This document shows positions 1-9,777 of a DNA stretch of 64,000 nucleotides, one piece after another (the first letter of the stretch is position 1; every line of letters starts with the position of its first letter). The notes under the pieces are model-generated. The model saw only the letters and a program-made list of their open reading frames with translations. It ran no database searches and was not told the DNA's origin. The DNA is from Rhodococcus jostii RHA1 (GTDB lineage: Bacteria; Actinomycetota; Actinomycetes; Mycobacteriales; Mycobacteriaceae). The translations under genes were made by a program, and so were the position numbers. The stretch is taken from positions 2,046,001-2,110,000 of the forward strand of contig NC_008268.1 of assembly GCF_000014565.1 (NCBI RefSeq). Reading direction: 5' to 3'.

Positions 1-1819
1 CGACGCGGATGACGGAACCCGGCATCGGCGCGAGCAGCGACCCCTCGGCGACGACGGCGCTCGGATCGGTGAATCGCGGTGCGGCGTGCAGGCTCACCGG
101 GCCCAGGGCGGAGTCGACGAACACGTCGTCGCCGTACCGGGACACCTCGAACGAGCGGCGCAGCCCCGCGACGTCCAGTGCGACGTGACGGGCCGTGGCC
201 GACACGAGCGCGACGTCGTCGAAACCCTCGGCCTTCAGCCCGTACCGGGTGAGCAGGTACCGGATCTCGATGTCACCGCCTCCGCCCGTGAACGTCTTGC
301 TCTGCGGCGCGGACGCCAGGTTCCGCCATCCGCTGGGCAGCGAGGTGTTCACCGTCGCGACGTCGCGGTTGTGCGCGGCGTCCGCGAGTGCGGCGGCCAG
401 CGCCGACAGTCGCTCGGTGTCGGCCGAGGCCAGCGGACGGGCCAGCACGTCCAGCCCGTGGGTGTCGAAGAACGCGGTGTCCGTGTCGCCGGCGAGGAAT
501 GCCGGGTGGCGGAGCACGTTGACGAGGAGGTCGCGGTTGGTGCGCAGTCCGTGAATCTGCGCGCGGCCCAGGGCCGCAGCCAGCCGGGTGGCCGCCTGCG
601 TGCGGGTAGGCGCGAACGAGATGACCTTCGCGAGCATCGGGTCGTAGTGCACGCCGACGGTGGAGCCGTCGACCACGCCGGAGTCGAGGCGGATCCCCGG
701 GGAGCGCAGGACGTCGAATTCGACCGCGTTCTCGGGCAGGTCCAGACGGTGGACCGGTCCGCTCTGCGGCTGCCAGTTCTGCGCCGGATCCTCGGCGTAC
801 AGCCGGACCTCGATGGAATGGCCGGACACGGCGGGCGGTTCGGGGTCGAGCCTGCCGCCCGCAGCGACCTGCAACTGCAGGTCCACGAGGTCGAGGCCGG
901 TGGTGCACTCGGTGACCGGGTGTTCCACCTGCAGCCGGGTATTCATCTCGAGGAAGAAGAAGTTCCCCTGGTCCGGGTCATCTCCCCCTCGCTCCGCTCG
1001 ACCGGAAGCCAGGAACTCGACCGTCCCCGCACCCTCGTAGTCGATGGCCTTCGCCGCGAGCCGGGCGGCCTCGAACAGTCGCTCGCGCATCCCGGGGACG
1101 GCGTCGACCAACGGTGACGGCGCCTCTTCCACCACCTTCTGGTGCCGACGCTGGATGGAGCATTCACGCTCCCCCACCGCCCAGACGGTTCCGTGCCGGT
1201 CGGCCATCACCTGGACCTCGATGTGCCTGCCCGTTTCCAGGTAGCGCTCGCAGAACACGGTCGGGTCACCGAAGGCCGATTGCGCTTCGCGGCGGGCCCC
1301 TTCCAGCTGTTCCGGGAGGTCCGCGAGTTCACGCACGACACGCATGCCGCGTCCGCCACCGCCTGCGGACGCCTTGACGAGCACCGGCAGGTCCGCTTCG
1401 GTGACGGCGTCCGGGTCGAGTTCGGTCAGCACCGGGACTCCGGCGGCGGCCATCATCTTCTTGGACTCCACCTTCGAACCCATCATTTCGATGGCGGGCG
1501 CTGGCGGGCCGATCCACGTCAGGCCCGCCTCGTGGACGGCGCGCGCGAAGTCCGCGTTCTCGGAGAGGAACCCGTAGCCGGGGTGGATGGCATCGGCGCC
1601 GGCGAGCAGTGCCGCCTCGATGACGAGGTCACCGCGCAGGTAGGTGTCGGCGGGACTGTTGCCCGGCAACCGGACCGCGGTGTCGGCCTCGGCGACGTGC
1701 GGGCTGAGGGCGTCGGCGTCCGAGAACACGGCGACGGTCCCGATGCCTGCGCGGCGGCAGGTGGCGAAGACGCGGCGGGCGATCTCACCACGATTGGCAA
1801 CCAGTACGGACTGGATCAT
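1..1819 (-). CDS. Biotin-dependent acyl-CoA carboxylase alpha subunit (partial, C-terminus beyond window)
   Basis: This is the biotin carboxylase plus biotin-carrier subunit of an acyl-CoA carboxylase; it carboxylates biotin with ATP and bicarbonate in the cytoplasm. The protein opens MIQSVLVANRGEIARRV, the classic start of biotin carboxylase domains. Further on are the ATP-grasp glycine loop (ASAGGGGRGMR), the GYGFLSEN motif and the EMNTRLQVEHPVTE motif. About 606 residues are visible, and the last ones (APMPGSVIRV) are the beginning of a biotinyl domain, so the biotin-lysine motif lies just outside the left edge. It follows the carboxyltransferase gene by 8 bp and is the last visible gene of a five-gene operon. 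The substrate (methylcrotonyl-, geranyl- or propionyl-CoA) cannot be decided from this sequence; the neighbours favour a branched or isoprenoid acyl-CoA. Confidence 0.95.
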   Translation of the reverse strand, partial: MIQSVLVANRGEIARRVFATCRRAGIGTVAVFSDADALSPHVAEADTAVRLPGNSPADTYLRGDLVIEAALLAGADAIHPGYGFLSENADFARAVHEAGLTWIGPPAPAIEMMGSKVESKKMMAAAGVPVLTELDPDAVTEADLPVLVKASAGGGGRGMRVVRELADLPEQLEGARREAQSAFGDPTVFCERYLETGRHIEVQVMADRHGTVWAVGERECSIQRRHQKVVEEAPSPLVDAVPGMRERLFEAARLAAKAIDYEGAGTVEFLASGRAERGGDDPDQGNFFFLEMNTRLQVEHPVTECTTGLDLVDLQLQVAAGGRLDPEPPAVSGHSIEVRLYAEDPAQNWQPQSGPVHRLDLPENAVEFDVLRSPGIRLDSGVVDGSTVGVHYDPMLAKVISFAPTRTQAATRLAAALGRAQIHGLRTNRDLLVNVLRHPAFLAGDTDTAFFDTHGLDVLARPLASADTERLSALAAALADAAHNRDVATVNTSLPSGWRNLASAPQSKTFTGGGGDIEIRYLLTRYGLKAEGFDDVALVSATARHVALDVAGLRRSFEVSRYGDDVFVDSALGPVSLHAAPRFTDPSAVVAEGSLLAPMPGSVIRV

Positions 1820-1827
1820 GTCGGGCC

Positions 1828-3426
1828 TCACATCCGGAAGACGCCGAAGTTCTCGGCGCCTTCGATCGGGGCGTTGGCAATGGCCGACAGGCACATTCCC
1901 ACCACGGTTCGGGTGTCGCGCGGGTCGATCACGCCGTCGTCGTAGAGGCGACCGGACAGGAACATCGGCACGGATTCCGCCTCGATCTGGTTCTCGATCA
2001 TGGCGCGCATGCCGGCGTCTGCCTCTTCGTCGAACGCCTGCCCGCGGGATTCGGCGGAGGCGCGGCTGACGATGGAGATGACCCCGGCCAGCTGCGCCCC
2101 GCCCATGACTGCGGATTTGGAGCTGGGCCAGGCGAACAGGAAGCGGGGGTCGAATGCGCGTCCGCACATCCCGTAGTGGCCGGCGCCGTAGGACGCACCG
2201 AGCAGGATCGAGATGTGCGGGACGGTGGAGTTGGAGACGGCGTTGATCATCATCGACCCGTGCTTGATCATCCCGCCCTCCTCGTACTCCTTGCCCACCA
2301 TGTAGCCGGTCGTGTTGTGCAGGAACAACAGTGGCGTGTTCGAGCGGTTGGCGAGCTGGATGAACTGGGTGGCCTTCTGCGATTCCTCGCTGAACAGCAC
2401 GCCGCGCGCGTTGGCGAGGATGCCCACCGGATATCCGTGCAGTTCGGCCCAGCCCGTGACGAGCGACGATCCGTACATCGGCTTGAACTCGTCGAAATCG
2501 GAGCCGTCGACGATGCGGGCGACCACCTCGCGGGGATCGAACGGGATCTTGAGGTCGGCGGGGACGATGCCGAGCAGTTCCTCGGGGTCCTCGAGGGGTT
2601 CGATGACCTCGGCCCGCGGCGCGGGACCCTGCTTCTTCCAGTTGAGGCGCTTGACGATGCTGCGGCCGATCCGGATGGCGTCCTGCTCGTCGACCGCGAA
2701 GTAGTCGGCGAGGCCGGACTTGCGCGCATGCATCTCGGCGCCGCCGAGGGTTTCGTCGTCGGATTCCTCACCGGTGGCCATCTTCACGAGCGGCGGTCCG
2801 GCGAGGAACACCTTGGACCGTTCCTTGATCATGACGACGTGATCGGACATGCCGGGGATGTACGCGCCGCCTGCCGTCGAGTTGCCGAAGACGAGGGCGA
2901 TGGTCGGGATACCCGCGGCGGACAGCTGGGTGAGGTCGCGGAACATGCGACCACCGGGGATGAACACTTCCTTCTGGGTGGGAAGGTCGGCGCCGCCGGA
3001 TTCCACGAGGGAGATGACGGGGAGCCTATTCTGCCGGGCGATGTCGTTGGCGCGGAATCCCTTCCGCAACGTCCACGGATTGCTGGTGCCGCCGCGGACC
3101 GTCGGGTCGTTGGCGACGATCAGGCACTCGACGCCCTCCACCACGCCGATACCGACGACAGTGCTGGCGCCGACCGGGAAGTCGCTGCCCCACGCCGCGA
3201 GCGGGCACAGTTCGAGGAACGGCGAGTCGGGGTCGAGGAGCAGTTCGATGCGTTCGCGGGCGAGCAGCTTGCCGCGCTTCTTGTGCCGTTCGGTGTACTT
3301 CTCGCCGCCGCCCGCGAGCGCCTTGGCGTGCTCGGTGTCGATCTCGGCGAGCTTGTCCGTCATGGCCTTCGCCGCCGCGGCGTACTCTTCGGAACCCGTG
3401 TCCAGCGTGGACTTCAACGTGGTCAT
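1828..3426 (-). CDS. Acyl-CoA carboxylase beta subunit (carboxyltransferase)
   Basis: This 532-residue carboxyltransferase moves CO2 from carboxybiotin to an acyl-CoA. It shows an N-terminal helical lead (KYTERHKKRGKLLARERI), the crotonase-like N and C lobes, the glycine-rich acyl-CoA pocket (GNSTAGGAYIPGMSDH) and a second oxyanion region (GASYGAGHYGMCGRAFDP). Length and overall pattern match methylcrotonyl-/geranyl-CoA carboxylase beta subunits better than the shorter propionyl-CoA type; this is a judgement from pattern and not from an alignment. The ATG at 3426 is chosen because it overlaps the dehydrogenase stop by 4 bp (ATGA), and the open frame upstream of it is antisense-like and unrelated. 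It is followed by the alpha subunit, with which it should form the holoenzyme. Confidence 0.95.
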   Translation of the reverse strand: MTTLKSTLDTGSEEYAAAAKAMTDKLAEIDTEHAKALAGGGEKYTERHKKRGKLLARERIELLLDPDSPFLELCPLAAWGSDFPVGASTVVGIGVVEGVECLIVANDPTVRGGTSNPWTLRKGFRANDIARQNRLPVISLVESGGADLPTQKEVFIPGGRMFRDLTQLSAAGIPTIALVFGNSTAGGAYIPGMSDHVVMIKERSKVFLAGPPLVKMATGEESDDETLGGAEMHARKSGLADYFAVDEQDAIRIGRSIVKRLNWKKQGPAPRAEVIEPLEDPEELLGIVPADLKIPFDPREVVARIVDGSDFDEFKPMYGSSLVTGWAELHGYPVGILANARGVLFSEESQKATQFIQLANRSNTPLLFLHNTTGYMVGKEYEEGGMIKHGSMMINAVSNSTVPHISILLGASYGAGHYGMCGRAFDPRFLFAWPSSKSAVMGGAQLAGVISIVSRASAESRGQAFDEEADAGMRAMIENQIEAESVPMFLSGRLYDDGVIDPRDTRTVVGMCLSAIANAPIEGAENFGVFRM

Positions 3427-4571
3427 GACTGATACCCCAATCGCTTGGCCGCGAGCCCCGTCAGGATCTCGGTGGTACCGCCACCGATCCCGAGGATGCG
3501 CATGTCGCGGTACTGCCGTTCCACTTCGCTCTCCCGCATGTAGCCGAGGCCGCCGAACAGCTGGACGGCCTGGTTGGCCACCCACTCGCCCGCCTCGACG
3601 GCGGTGTTCTTCGCGAAGCAGACCTCCGCGATGAAGTCCTCGTTCGACACGAGCGAACGCTCTACCAGCGCTCGGGTGTAGACGCGGGCCACGTCGGTCT
3701 TGCGCGCCATCTCCGTGACCGTGTTCTGCACGGACTGCCTGCTGATCAGCGGACGGCCGAACGTCTCGCGGTCGCGCACCCACTGCAGCGTGAGGTCGAG
3801 GCACCGTTGTGCGCTCGAATAGGCCTGCGCGGCGAGGGCGATGCGCTCGGTGAGGAACGCCTGCGCGATCTGCGCGAACCCGCTGTTCTCCTCGCCGACC
3901 AGGTTTGCGGCGGGCACCCGCGCGTCGACGAACGACAACTCGGCCGTGTCCGACGCGCGCCAGCCCATCTTGTCGAGTTTGCGTGCCACCTCGAATCCCG
4001 GTGTGCCCTTCTCGATCACGAGCAGGGAGACCCCGGATGCGCCGGGACCGCCGGTGCGGACGGCGGTGACGACGAAGTCGGCCCGCACGGCGGAGGTGAT
4101 GAACGTCTTCGACCCGTTGACGACGTAGTGGTCGCCGTCGCGGATCGCGGTGGTCCGCAGATGGCCGACGTCGGAACCGCCGCCGGGTTCGGTGATGGCG
4201 AGCGAGCCGATGAGCTCGCCGCGCAGGGTGGGGCGGACCCACTTCTCGATCTGCTCCGGGTCACCGGCCGCGGCGAGGTGCGGCAGGGCGATTCCCGACG
4301 TGAACAGGGAAGCGAACGCCCCGCCCGAGGCCCCCGCCTGATGGAATTCCTCGCAGATCAGTACGGCGTCGACGAGGTCTCCGCCCTCGCCTCCGACGGA
4401 TTCGGGGAAGCCGGCGCCGAGGAGTCCCAGCTCGGCGGCCTCCCGGTGCAGCGCGCGGGGCAGTTCGCCGTCGCGTTCCCAGTCGTCCAGGTGCGGCAGT
4501 ATCTGCCGTTCGACGAAGCTGCGCACCGTCTTGCGCAGTTCCTGCCGTTCGGGTGTGTCCCACACGCTCAC
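3423..4571 (-). CDS. Acyl-CoA dehydrogenase family protein
   Basis: This 382-residue flavoprotein is expected to oxidise an acyl-CoA to the 2,3-enoyl-CoA, the step before carboxylation in leucine or isoprenoid catabolism. It has the three-domain layout: an N-terminal helical domain, a central beta domain with the FAD-contacting ITEPGGGSDVGHLRTTA segment, and a C-terminal helical domain ending in RILGIGGGTTEILTGLAAKRLG. The GTG at 4571 overlaps the upstream stop by 4 bp (GTGA), and its own stop overlaps the carboxyltransferase start, so the genes are translationally coupled. It would play the role of AtuD or isovaleryl-CoA dehydrogenase if the pathway assignment is right. The catalytic base was not located with certainty. 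Confidence 0.93.
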   Translation of the reverse strand: MSVWDTPERQELRKTVRSFVERQILPHLDDWERDGELPRALHREAAELGLLGAGFPESVGGEGGDLVDAVLICEEFHQAGASGGAFASLFTSGIALPHLAAAGDPEQIEKWVRPTLRGELIGSLAITEPGGGSDVGHLRTTAIRDGDHYVVNGSKTFITSAVRADFVVTAVRTGGPGASGVSLLVIEKGTPGFEVARKLDKMGWRASDTAELSFVDARVPAANLVGEENSGFAQIAQAFLTERIALAAQAYSSAQRCLDLTLQWVRDRETFGRPLISRQSVQNTVTEMARKTDVARVYTRALVERSLVSNEDFIAEVCFAKNTAVEAGEWVANQAVQLFGGLGYMRESEVERQYRDMRILGIGGGTTEILTGLAAKRLGYQS

Positions 4572-6274
4572 AACGTCGTCCCTTCGGGAAGGAGTGCTTC
4601 CGGTATGTCGAGGTGCCGGGATCTCAGCCATTCGCCGAGACCTTTGGCCTGCGGGTCGAACCGGGCCTGGGACGCGACGCCCTGCCCGAGGATTCCCTCG
4701 ATCACGAAGTTGACGGCGCGCAGTTTCGGCAGCACATATCTCGTGACGGTGAGGTCGGCGGCCTCCGGGAGGAGGCGCTTGACTTCGTCGACGGTCAGGG
4801 CGTGGGCCAGCCACCGCCACTGTTCGTCGGTACGCACCCACACACCGACATTCGCGTTGCCGCCCTTGTCCCCGCTGCGCGCCCCGGCGATGGTGCCGAG
4901 CGCCACCCGGACCGTGGGTTCGGCGCCCCGCGGCTCCGGGAGCGCGGGTTCGGCGACGTCCTCGAGTTCCCGGACGTCGGTGGCGGGTTCGATGTCGACG
5001 CGCGTTCCGTCCGGCAGCACCGCGACGTGCGGCACCTCCTTGGCGTACACGTATCCCGGGGTGAACACGCCGTACGGCTGCCCCTGCCCGGGCGGCGCCG
5101 TCAGCGTGAATCCGGGGTAGCTCGCAAGTGCCATTTCGACTGCGACGGAGGAGAATCCGCGTCCGACCGCGTTGGCGTCGGAATCCCGGACCACGCAGCG
5201 CAGCAGCGCGCTCGCGGCCTCCTCGGTGTCGGCGTCCGGGTGATCGGTGCGGGCGAGCGACCAGTCGAGTTCGGCAGGCCGGGCGGGAAGCCACCCCTCG
5301 AGCTGCCGCTTCACCAGGGCCGCCTTGGCCTCGATGTCGAGGCCGGTGAGGACGAACACGGCCTCGTTGCGGAATCCCGCGAGCGTGTTCAGCGACACCT
5401 TGAGCTGCGGCGGCGGCGCCTCCCCGGTGACACCGCTGATGCGCACGCGGTCGGGTCCGTCCTGCGACAGTGCGGCGGAGTCGATCCGCGCGGTCACGTC
5501 GGGACCGGCGTAGCGGCCACCGGTGATCTCGTACAGCAATTGCGCGGTGACGGTACCGACGTTCACGGCGCCGCCGGTCCCGGGGTGCTTGGTGATGACG
5601 GACGAACCGTCCGAGTCGATCTCGGCGATCGGGAATCCGGGACGGTCGAGGTCGTCGATCTCGGTGAAGAACGCGTAGTTGCCGCCCGTGGCCTGGGTGC
5701 CGCATTCGATGACGTGCCCCGCCACCACGGCGCCGGCGAGCTGGTCGAAAGCGTCTCGCTGCCAGCCGAAGTGCGCGGCCGCCGGGCCCACGATCACGGA
5801 CGCGTCGGTGACACGCCCGGTGACGACGACGTCGGCGCCGGCATTCAGGCATTCGACGATGCCCCACGCGCCGAGGTAGGCGTTGGCGGTCAGCGGGCTG
5901 CCCAGCCCCAGTTCGGCGGCCCGGCCGATGAGGTCGTCGCCTTCGACGTGGGCGATCTTCGCCTGCAGCCCCAGCTTGTCGCTCACCTCCCGCAACGCGT
6001 CCGCGAGACCGGCCGGGTTGAGGCCGCCGGCGTTGGCGACGACGCGGACTCCCTTGTCGAGGGCCAACCCGAGGCAGTCCTCCGCCTGACGGAGGAATGT
6101 CTTGGCGTACCCGCGGTTCGGGTCCTTCATGCGGTCGCGGCCGAGGATCAGCATGGTGAGTTCGGCGAGGTAGTCGCCGGTCAGGTAGTCGAGCTCGCCG
6201 CCTTCGAGCATCTCGCGCATCGCCGACAACCGGTCGCCGTAGAAGCCGGAGCAGTTGCCGATCCGCACGGTCAT
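4568..6274 (-). CDS. Acyclic terpene utilization AtuA family protein (DUF1446)
   Basis: The 568-residue protein begins [19 protein letters not shown], with [16 protein letters not shown] near residue 30 and [10 protein letters not shown] near residue 85, all hallmarks of the AtuA/DUF1446 family. The C-terminal ~110 residues (from about [26 protein letters not shown]) form the second domain usually fused in this family. AtuA is required for citronellol/geraniol growth in pseudomonads, but its reaction is not established. It overlaps both neighbours by 4 bp, so it is co-translated with the acyl-CoA dehydrogenase and carboxylase genes. That neighbourhood is the main basis for suggesting a role in branched or isoprenoid acyl-CoA breakdown. 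Confidence 0.9.
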   Translation of the reverse strand: MTVRIGNCSGFYGDRLSAMREMLEGGELDYLTGDYLAELTMLILGRDRMKDPNRGYAKTFLRQAEDCLGLALDKGVRVVANAGGLNPAGLADALREVSDKLGLQAKIAHVEGDDLIGRAAELGLGSPLTANAYLGAWGIVECLNAGADVVVTGRVTDASVIVGPAAAHFGWQRDAFDQLAGAVVAGHVIECGTQATGGNYAFFTEIDDLDRPGFPIAEIDSDGSSVITKHPGTGGAVNVGTVTAQLLYEITGGRYAGPDVTARIDSAALSQDGPDRVRISGVTGEAPPPQLKVSLNTLAGFRNEAVFVLTGLDIEAKAALVKRQLEGWLPARPAELDWSLARTDHPDADTEEAASALLRCVVRDSDANAVGRGFSSVAVEMALASYPGFTLTAPPGQGQPYGVFTPGYVYAKEVPHVAVLPDGTRVDIEPATDVRELEDVAEPALPEPRGAEPTVRVALGTIAGARSGDKGGNANVGVWVRTDEQWRWLAHALTVDEVKRLLPEAADLTVTRYVLPKLRAVNFVIEGILGQGVASQARFDPQAKGLGEWLRSRHLDIPEALLPEGTTL

Positions 6275-7062
6275 CGGGTTCCCGCCTCACGCCCGCCGCC
6301 CGCGGGGCCCGCGAAGGCCTGAGCGATGTTCAGCCACGTGTCCGCATCGGCGCCGGTGGCCTCGAGGGCGAGATCCGCCCGGTTCGCGCGCTGGGTGACG
6401 AGAAGGCAGAAGTCCTCGGCGGGCCCGGTGACCTTCTGCGCGGCATCCTCGGGTCCCCACGTCCAGACGGACACCCCGTCGGGGGCGGTGAGTTCGACGC
6501 GGAACTCCTCCGCGGGTGGGGCGAGTTCGTTGACGGCGTAGGCGAAGTCGCGGGTGCGGACACCGAGGTGGGCGATGCTCTTCAACCGCTCGGTGGGTGT
6601 GCGCGGCACCGAGAGCGCGTCGGCGACGTCCTGGCCGTGTGCCCACGTCTCCATCAACCGGGCGGTGGCCATCGAGGCCGCCTTCATCGGCGGGCCGTAC
6701 CAGAGGATCTTCTGCCCGGGCGGCACCGACAGGAGGGCCTCCGCGAGTCGGGCGCGGGCCGAGCGCCAGGCCGCGAGCAGTTCCGCGGGTTGCCGCCGGG
6801 CGTGCTCCTCGGCACCGGCATCGACGAAGCCGGCCGGGTTCGAGGCGGCCACCGTGAGTTGCTCGGTGAAGCCGTCGGGGTCGGTGATCGCCAGGAGGGC
6901 GGCCTCGTCGGTCCACAGCAGATGTCCGATCTGGTGTGCGATGGTCCAGCCCTCGGCCGGCGTCGGATCGGCCCAGCGGGAGTCGGGGAGGTCGGCGACC
7001 AGGGCGTCCAGTGAATCGCTCTCGGCGCACAAGTCGTCGATGAACCTCTGCAGTTCAGCCAT
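6271..7062 (-). CDS. TIGR03084-type DinB/MDMPI-fold protein
   Basis: This 263-residue protein starts [25 protein letters not shown] and carries the [27 protein letters not shown] segment typical of the maleylpyruvate-isomerase N-terminal (DinB-like) fold, whose histidines normally bind a divalent metal or assist a thiol cofactor. Family members of this exact type occur beside acyl-CoA carboxylase genes in actinobacteria, but no reaction is assigned. It is the first gene of the operon; its stop overlaps the AtuA-like start by 4 bp. The ATG at 7062 is chosen over an in-frame upstream ATG at 7101 because the family motif begins immediately after it. The divergent 91-bp gap to the dehydrogenase gene is AT-rich for this genome and probably holds both promoters. 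Confidence 0.85.
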   Translation of the reverse strand: MAELQRFIDDLCAESDSLDALVADLPDSRWADPTPAEGWTIAHQIGHLLWTDEAALLAITDPDGFTEQLTVAASNPAGFVDAGAEEHARRQPAELLAAWRSARARLAEALLSVPPGQKILWYGPPMKAASMATARLMETWAHGQDVADALSVPRTPTERLKSIAHLGVRTRDFAYAVNELAPPAEEFRVELTAPDGVSVWTWGPEDAAQKVTGPAEDFCLLVTQRANRADLALEATGADADTWLNIAQAFAGPAGGGREAGTR

Positions 7063-7153
7063 GCGACCAGCATCACACCGGCCCCAGAAAAAAGCAAGCA
7101 CGATTGATTGTTATTTGGCTGCGGATCGCCCGGCGAGGTGCCACGCTGGTCAC

Positions 7154-8008
7154 GTGATACGACAGTTGCTCACCCATGCCGCGCTCAACCCACTCCCCTC
7201 CCCGCGCGCACTGGCCGCCCGAGTCGTACCGGGAACCGGCCACCGCATCACCGGGAAACGGATCCTCGTCACCGGTGGTTCCTCGGGAGTCGGGGAAGCG
7301 GCCGCACGCCGGCTCGCCGCGCTCGGCGCGGAGGTCGTCCTCGTGGCCCGCGGCTCCGACGCCCTCGAGTCGGTGCGCGACGACATCCTGCGGTCCGGTT
7401 GCGACGCGCACGCCGTTCCCTGCGACCTCACGGACCCGGAGTCCGTCGACGCCCTCGTCGCTCAGGTGCTCGGGGAGATCGGCCCCGTCGACGTACTCGT
7501 CAACAACGCCGGGCGGTCGATCCGGCGGACGGTCGAGGACTCACTGGACCGATTCCACGATTTCGAACGCACCATGGCCGTCAACTACTTCGGCTCGACG
7601 CGGCTGACCCTCGCGTTGCTCCCGTCGATGATCGAGCGCCGCAAGGGCCACATCATCAATGTCGCGACGTGGGGCGTGCCTGCCGGTGTCATGCCCAAGT
7701 TCTCCGCCTACCACGCGTCCAAGGCTGCCGTCGGCGCGTTCGGCCGGAGCCTCGGCGCCGAAGTGCGCGACCGCGGAATCTCCGTGACCACCCTGGACTT
7801 TCCCTTGGTCCGGACGCCGATGATCGCGCCCACCACGGACTACGACGCGATGGCCGCCCTGACTCCAGGGCAGGCGGCGGAATGGTTCGTCACCGCCGTG
7901 CGCACCCGGCCGATCGAACTGCTCCCCAGTTACGCCGAACTGTTCCGGCTGCTCGGCACGTTCGCGCCGTCCGCCACCGACGCACTGGTACGGCGCACCG
8001 GCATCTGA
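7154..8008 (+). CDS. Short-chain dehydrogenase/reductase (SDR) family oxidoreductase
   Basis: This 284-residue classical SDR has the cofactor loop TGGSSGVGEAAARRLA, the DVLVNNAGRSIRR motif, and the catalytic YHASK tyrosine/lysine pair (SAYHASKAAVGAFGRSLG). The residue where the catalytic serine is usually found reads NVATWG, a position worth checking. A ~35-residue extension precedes the Rossmann fold. It starts with a GTG at 7154 and runs divergently from the acyl-CoA carboxylase operon. Oxidation of an alcohol or hydroxyacyl-CoA is expected; in Atu-type pathways SDRs (AtuB/AtuG) sit in the same cluster, but the substrate is not readable from sequence. Confidence 0.9.
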   Translation: MIRQLLTHAALNPLPSPRALAARVVPGTGHRITGKRILVTGGSSGVGEAAARRLAALGAEVVLVARGSDALESVRDDILRSGCDAHAVPCDLTDPESVDALVAQVLGEIGPVDVLVNNAGRSIRRTVEDSLDRFHDFERTMAVNYFGSTRLTLALLPSMIERRKGHIINVATWGVPAGVMPKFSAYHASKAAVGAFGRSLGAEVRDRGISVTTLDFPLVRTPMIAPTTDYDAMAALTPGQAAEWFVTAVRTRPIELLPSYAELFRLLGTFAPSATDALVRRTGI

Positions 8009-8065
8009 GCGCAATGACAGACTGGGACGGTCTCGAATCCGCGCTCACACCCGAGGGAGTCGTCC

Positions 8066-8866
8066 ATGACCGACGCCGTGCTCACCACCCGCGAAGGCGA
8101 CATCGTCACCTGGACGCTCAACCGTCCGGAGGCGCGCAACCCGATCTCCGAGCCGGACGTGATCGAGGCGCTCGAGAATGCGGTGGCCGACGTCAACGGT
8201 GATCCCAGCGTGCGCGTCGCGATCGTCACGGGTGCGGGTTCGGCGTTCTCCTCCGGCGGCAACGTCAAGCACATGCGCGACCGCGCCGGAATGTTCGGCG
8301 GCTCCCCCGCCGACCTGCGGCAGGGCTACCGGCACGGTATCCAGCGCATCCCGCTGGCCCTCTACCACTGTGAGGTGCCGACCATCGCCGCCGTCAACGG
8401 ACCCGCGATCGGTGCCGGATGCGACCTGTCCCTGATGTGCGACATGCGGATCGCCTCCACGGCCGCCGTATTCGCGGAGAGCTTCGTCAAGGTCGGACTC
8501 GTCCCCGGCGACGGCGGCGCCTGGTTCCTGCCGCAGGCCGTCGGGATGGCGCGGGCCAGCGAGATGGCGTTCACCGGCGACGCGATCGACGCCGCGAAAG
8601 CCCTCGAGTGGGGACTCGTCTCGCAGGTCACCGAGCCCGAGGAACTCCTCGGCGCGGCACGAGCACTCGCCGAGCGGGTGGCGGTCAACCCGCCGCAGGT
8701 GCTGCGGATGACCAAGAAGCTGCTACGCGAAGGCCGTCACCAGAGCCTCGAGAGCCTCCTCGAACTGTCGGCGGCCATGCAGTCGCTCGCCCATCACACC
8801 GCGGACCATCACGAGGCGGTCGGCGCGATGCTCGATCGCCGCAGCCCGAACTTCACCGGCGAGTGA
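8066..8866 (+). CDS. Enoyl-CoA hydratase/isomerase (crotonase) family protein
   Basis: This 266-residue crotonase-fold protein contains the oxyanion-hole segment AFSSGGNVKHM and the second glycine-rich helix PAIGAGCDLSLMCDMRIAS followed by FAESFVKVGLVPGDGGAW, where the hydratase glutamates normally sit. The C-terminal trimerisation helix region is complete. A GAGGGAG ribosome-binding sequence lies 6 bp before the ATG. It follows the SDR gene by 57 bp and is probably co-transcribed. Hydration of a 2-enoyl-CoA is the expected reaction, fitting the divergent dehydrogenase/carboxylase operon. Confidence 0.92.
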   Translation: MTDAVLTTREGDIVTWTLNRPEARNPISEPDVIEALENAVADVNGDPSVRVAIVTGAGSAFSSGGNVKHMRDRAGMFGGSPADLRQGYRHGIQRIPLALYHCEVPTIAAVNGPAIGAGCDLSLMCDMRIASTAAVFAESFVKVGLVPGDGGAWFLPQAVGMARASEMAFTGDAIDAAKALEWGLVSQVTEPEELLGAARALAERVAVNPPQVLRMTKKLLREGRHQSLESLLELSAAMQSLAHHTADHHEAVGAMLDRRSPNFTGE

Positions 8867-8885
8867 ACCCGGGCATCGCACACCG

Positions 8886-9740
8886 GTGACAGCCGAGCCG
8901 CGCAGTCAGCTTCTTCCCGTCGTCTCGGTCCTCGGATCGGTGCTGTCCGTCCAGTTCGGCGCCGCCTTCGCGAGCACCCTGTTCGAGGCGGTGGGCGCCA
9001 GTGGCGCGGTGTCGCTGCGGCTGACGATCGCGGCGATCATCCTCGGGGTGATCGTGCGGCCGCGGTGGCGACGGTGGACGCGAACGCAGCGCGAGGGCAT
9101 CCTCGCACTCGGAGTGGCGCTGGCCGTGATGAATTCGGCGTTCTACGAGGCCCTCGCGCGGCTCCCGCTCGGCACCGCCGTCACCATCGAGTTCCTGGGT
9201 CCGCTCACCCTCGCCGCCGTGCTGTCGCGAAGACTGCGGGACGGTGTGTGGGTGCTGGCGGCGCTGACCGGCGTGGTCATGCTCGGCGTGCGCGAGAACT
9301 CGGGCGCCGAGGCCCTCGACCTCGTGGGGGTGGCATTCGCGCTCACCGCCGGGGCGGCGTGGGCCGGTTACATCGTCGCCGGCTCGAACCTCGCGGCAAC
9401 GGTTCCCAGCGCGGACGGCCTCGCCGGCGCGAGCATCGTCGCGGCGGCCCTGACGCTTCCGCTCGGCGCCATGTCCGGCGGCACCGCACTGTTCGACCCC
9501 CGGATCCTGGCCGTGGGCGCGGCGGTGGCCCTGCTGTCGTCGGTGATCCCGTACTCGCTCGAGCTACGGGCGCTGCAGGTGATGAACAAAAAAGTGTTCG
9601 CCGTGCTCATCGCGCTCGAGCCTGCGGCCGCGACCCTCGCCGGGGTGATCGTGCTCGGGCAGGTCCTCGGACTGCAGTCGCTGGCCGCGATCGCGCTCGT
9701 CGTCGCGGCCGGCGTCGGCTCCGTCCTGAGCAACCGGTAG
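8886..9740 (+). CDS. EamA family (RhtA-like) transporter
   Basis: This 284-residue membrane protein has about ten hydrophobic helices arranged as two EamA repeats. The first repeat includes NSAFYEALARLPLGTAVTIEFLGP and the second ends with ALEPAAATLAGVIVLGQ, matching the RhtA/threonine-homoserine exporter branch of the drug/metabolite transporter superfamily. The start is a GTG 19 bp after the hydratase stop. The exported compound is unknown. Its proximity to the catabolic genes may only reflect close packing, and a link to pepN (37 bp downstream, possible amino-acid efflux after peptide hydrolysis) is equally speculative. Confidence 0.88.
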   Translation: MTAEPRSQLLPVVSVLGSVLSVQFGAAFASTLFEAVGASGAVSLRLTIAAIILGVIVRPRWRRWTRTQREGILALGVALAVMNSAFYEALARLPLGTAVTIEFLGPLTLAAVLSRRLRDGVWVLAALTGVVMLGVRENSGAEALDLVGVAFALTAGAAWAGYIVAGSNLAATVPSADGLAGASIVAAALTLPLGAMSGGTALFDPRILAVGAAVALLSSVIPYSLELRALQVMNKKVFAVLIALEPAAATLAGVIVLGQVLGLQSLAAIALVVAAGVGSVLSNR

Positions 9741-9777
9741 CGGCACGGCCTGCGGGCGGGGCTGGCAGGATCGACGC

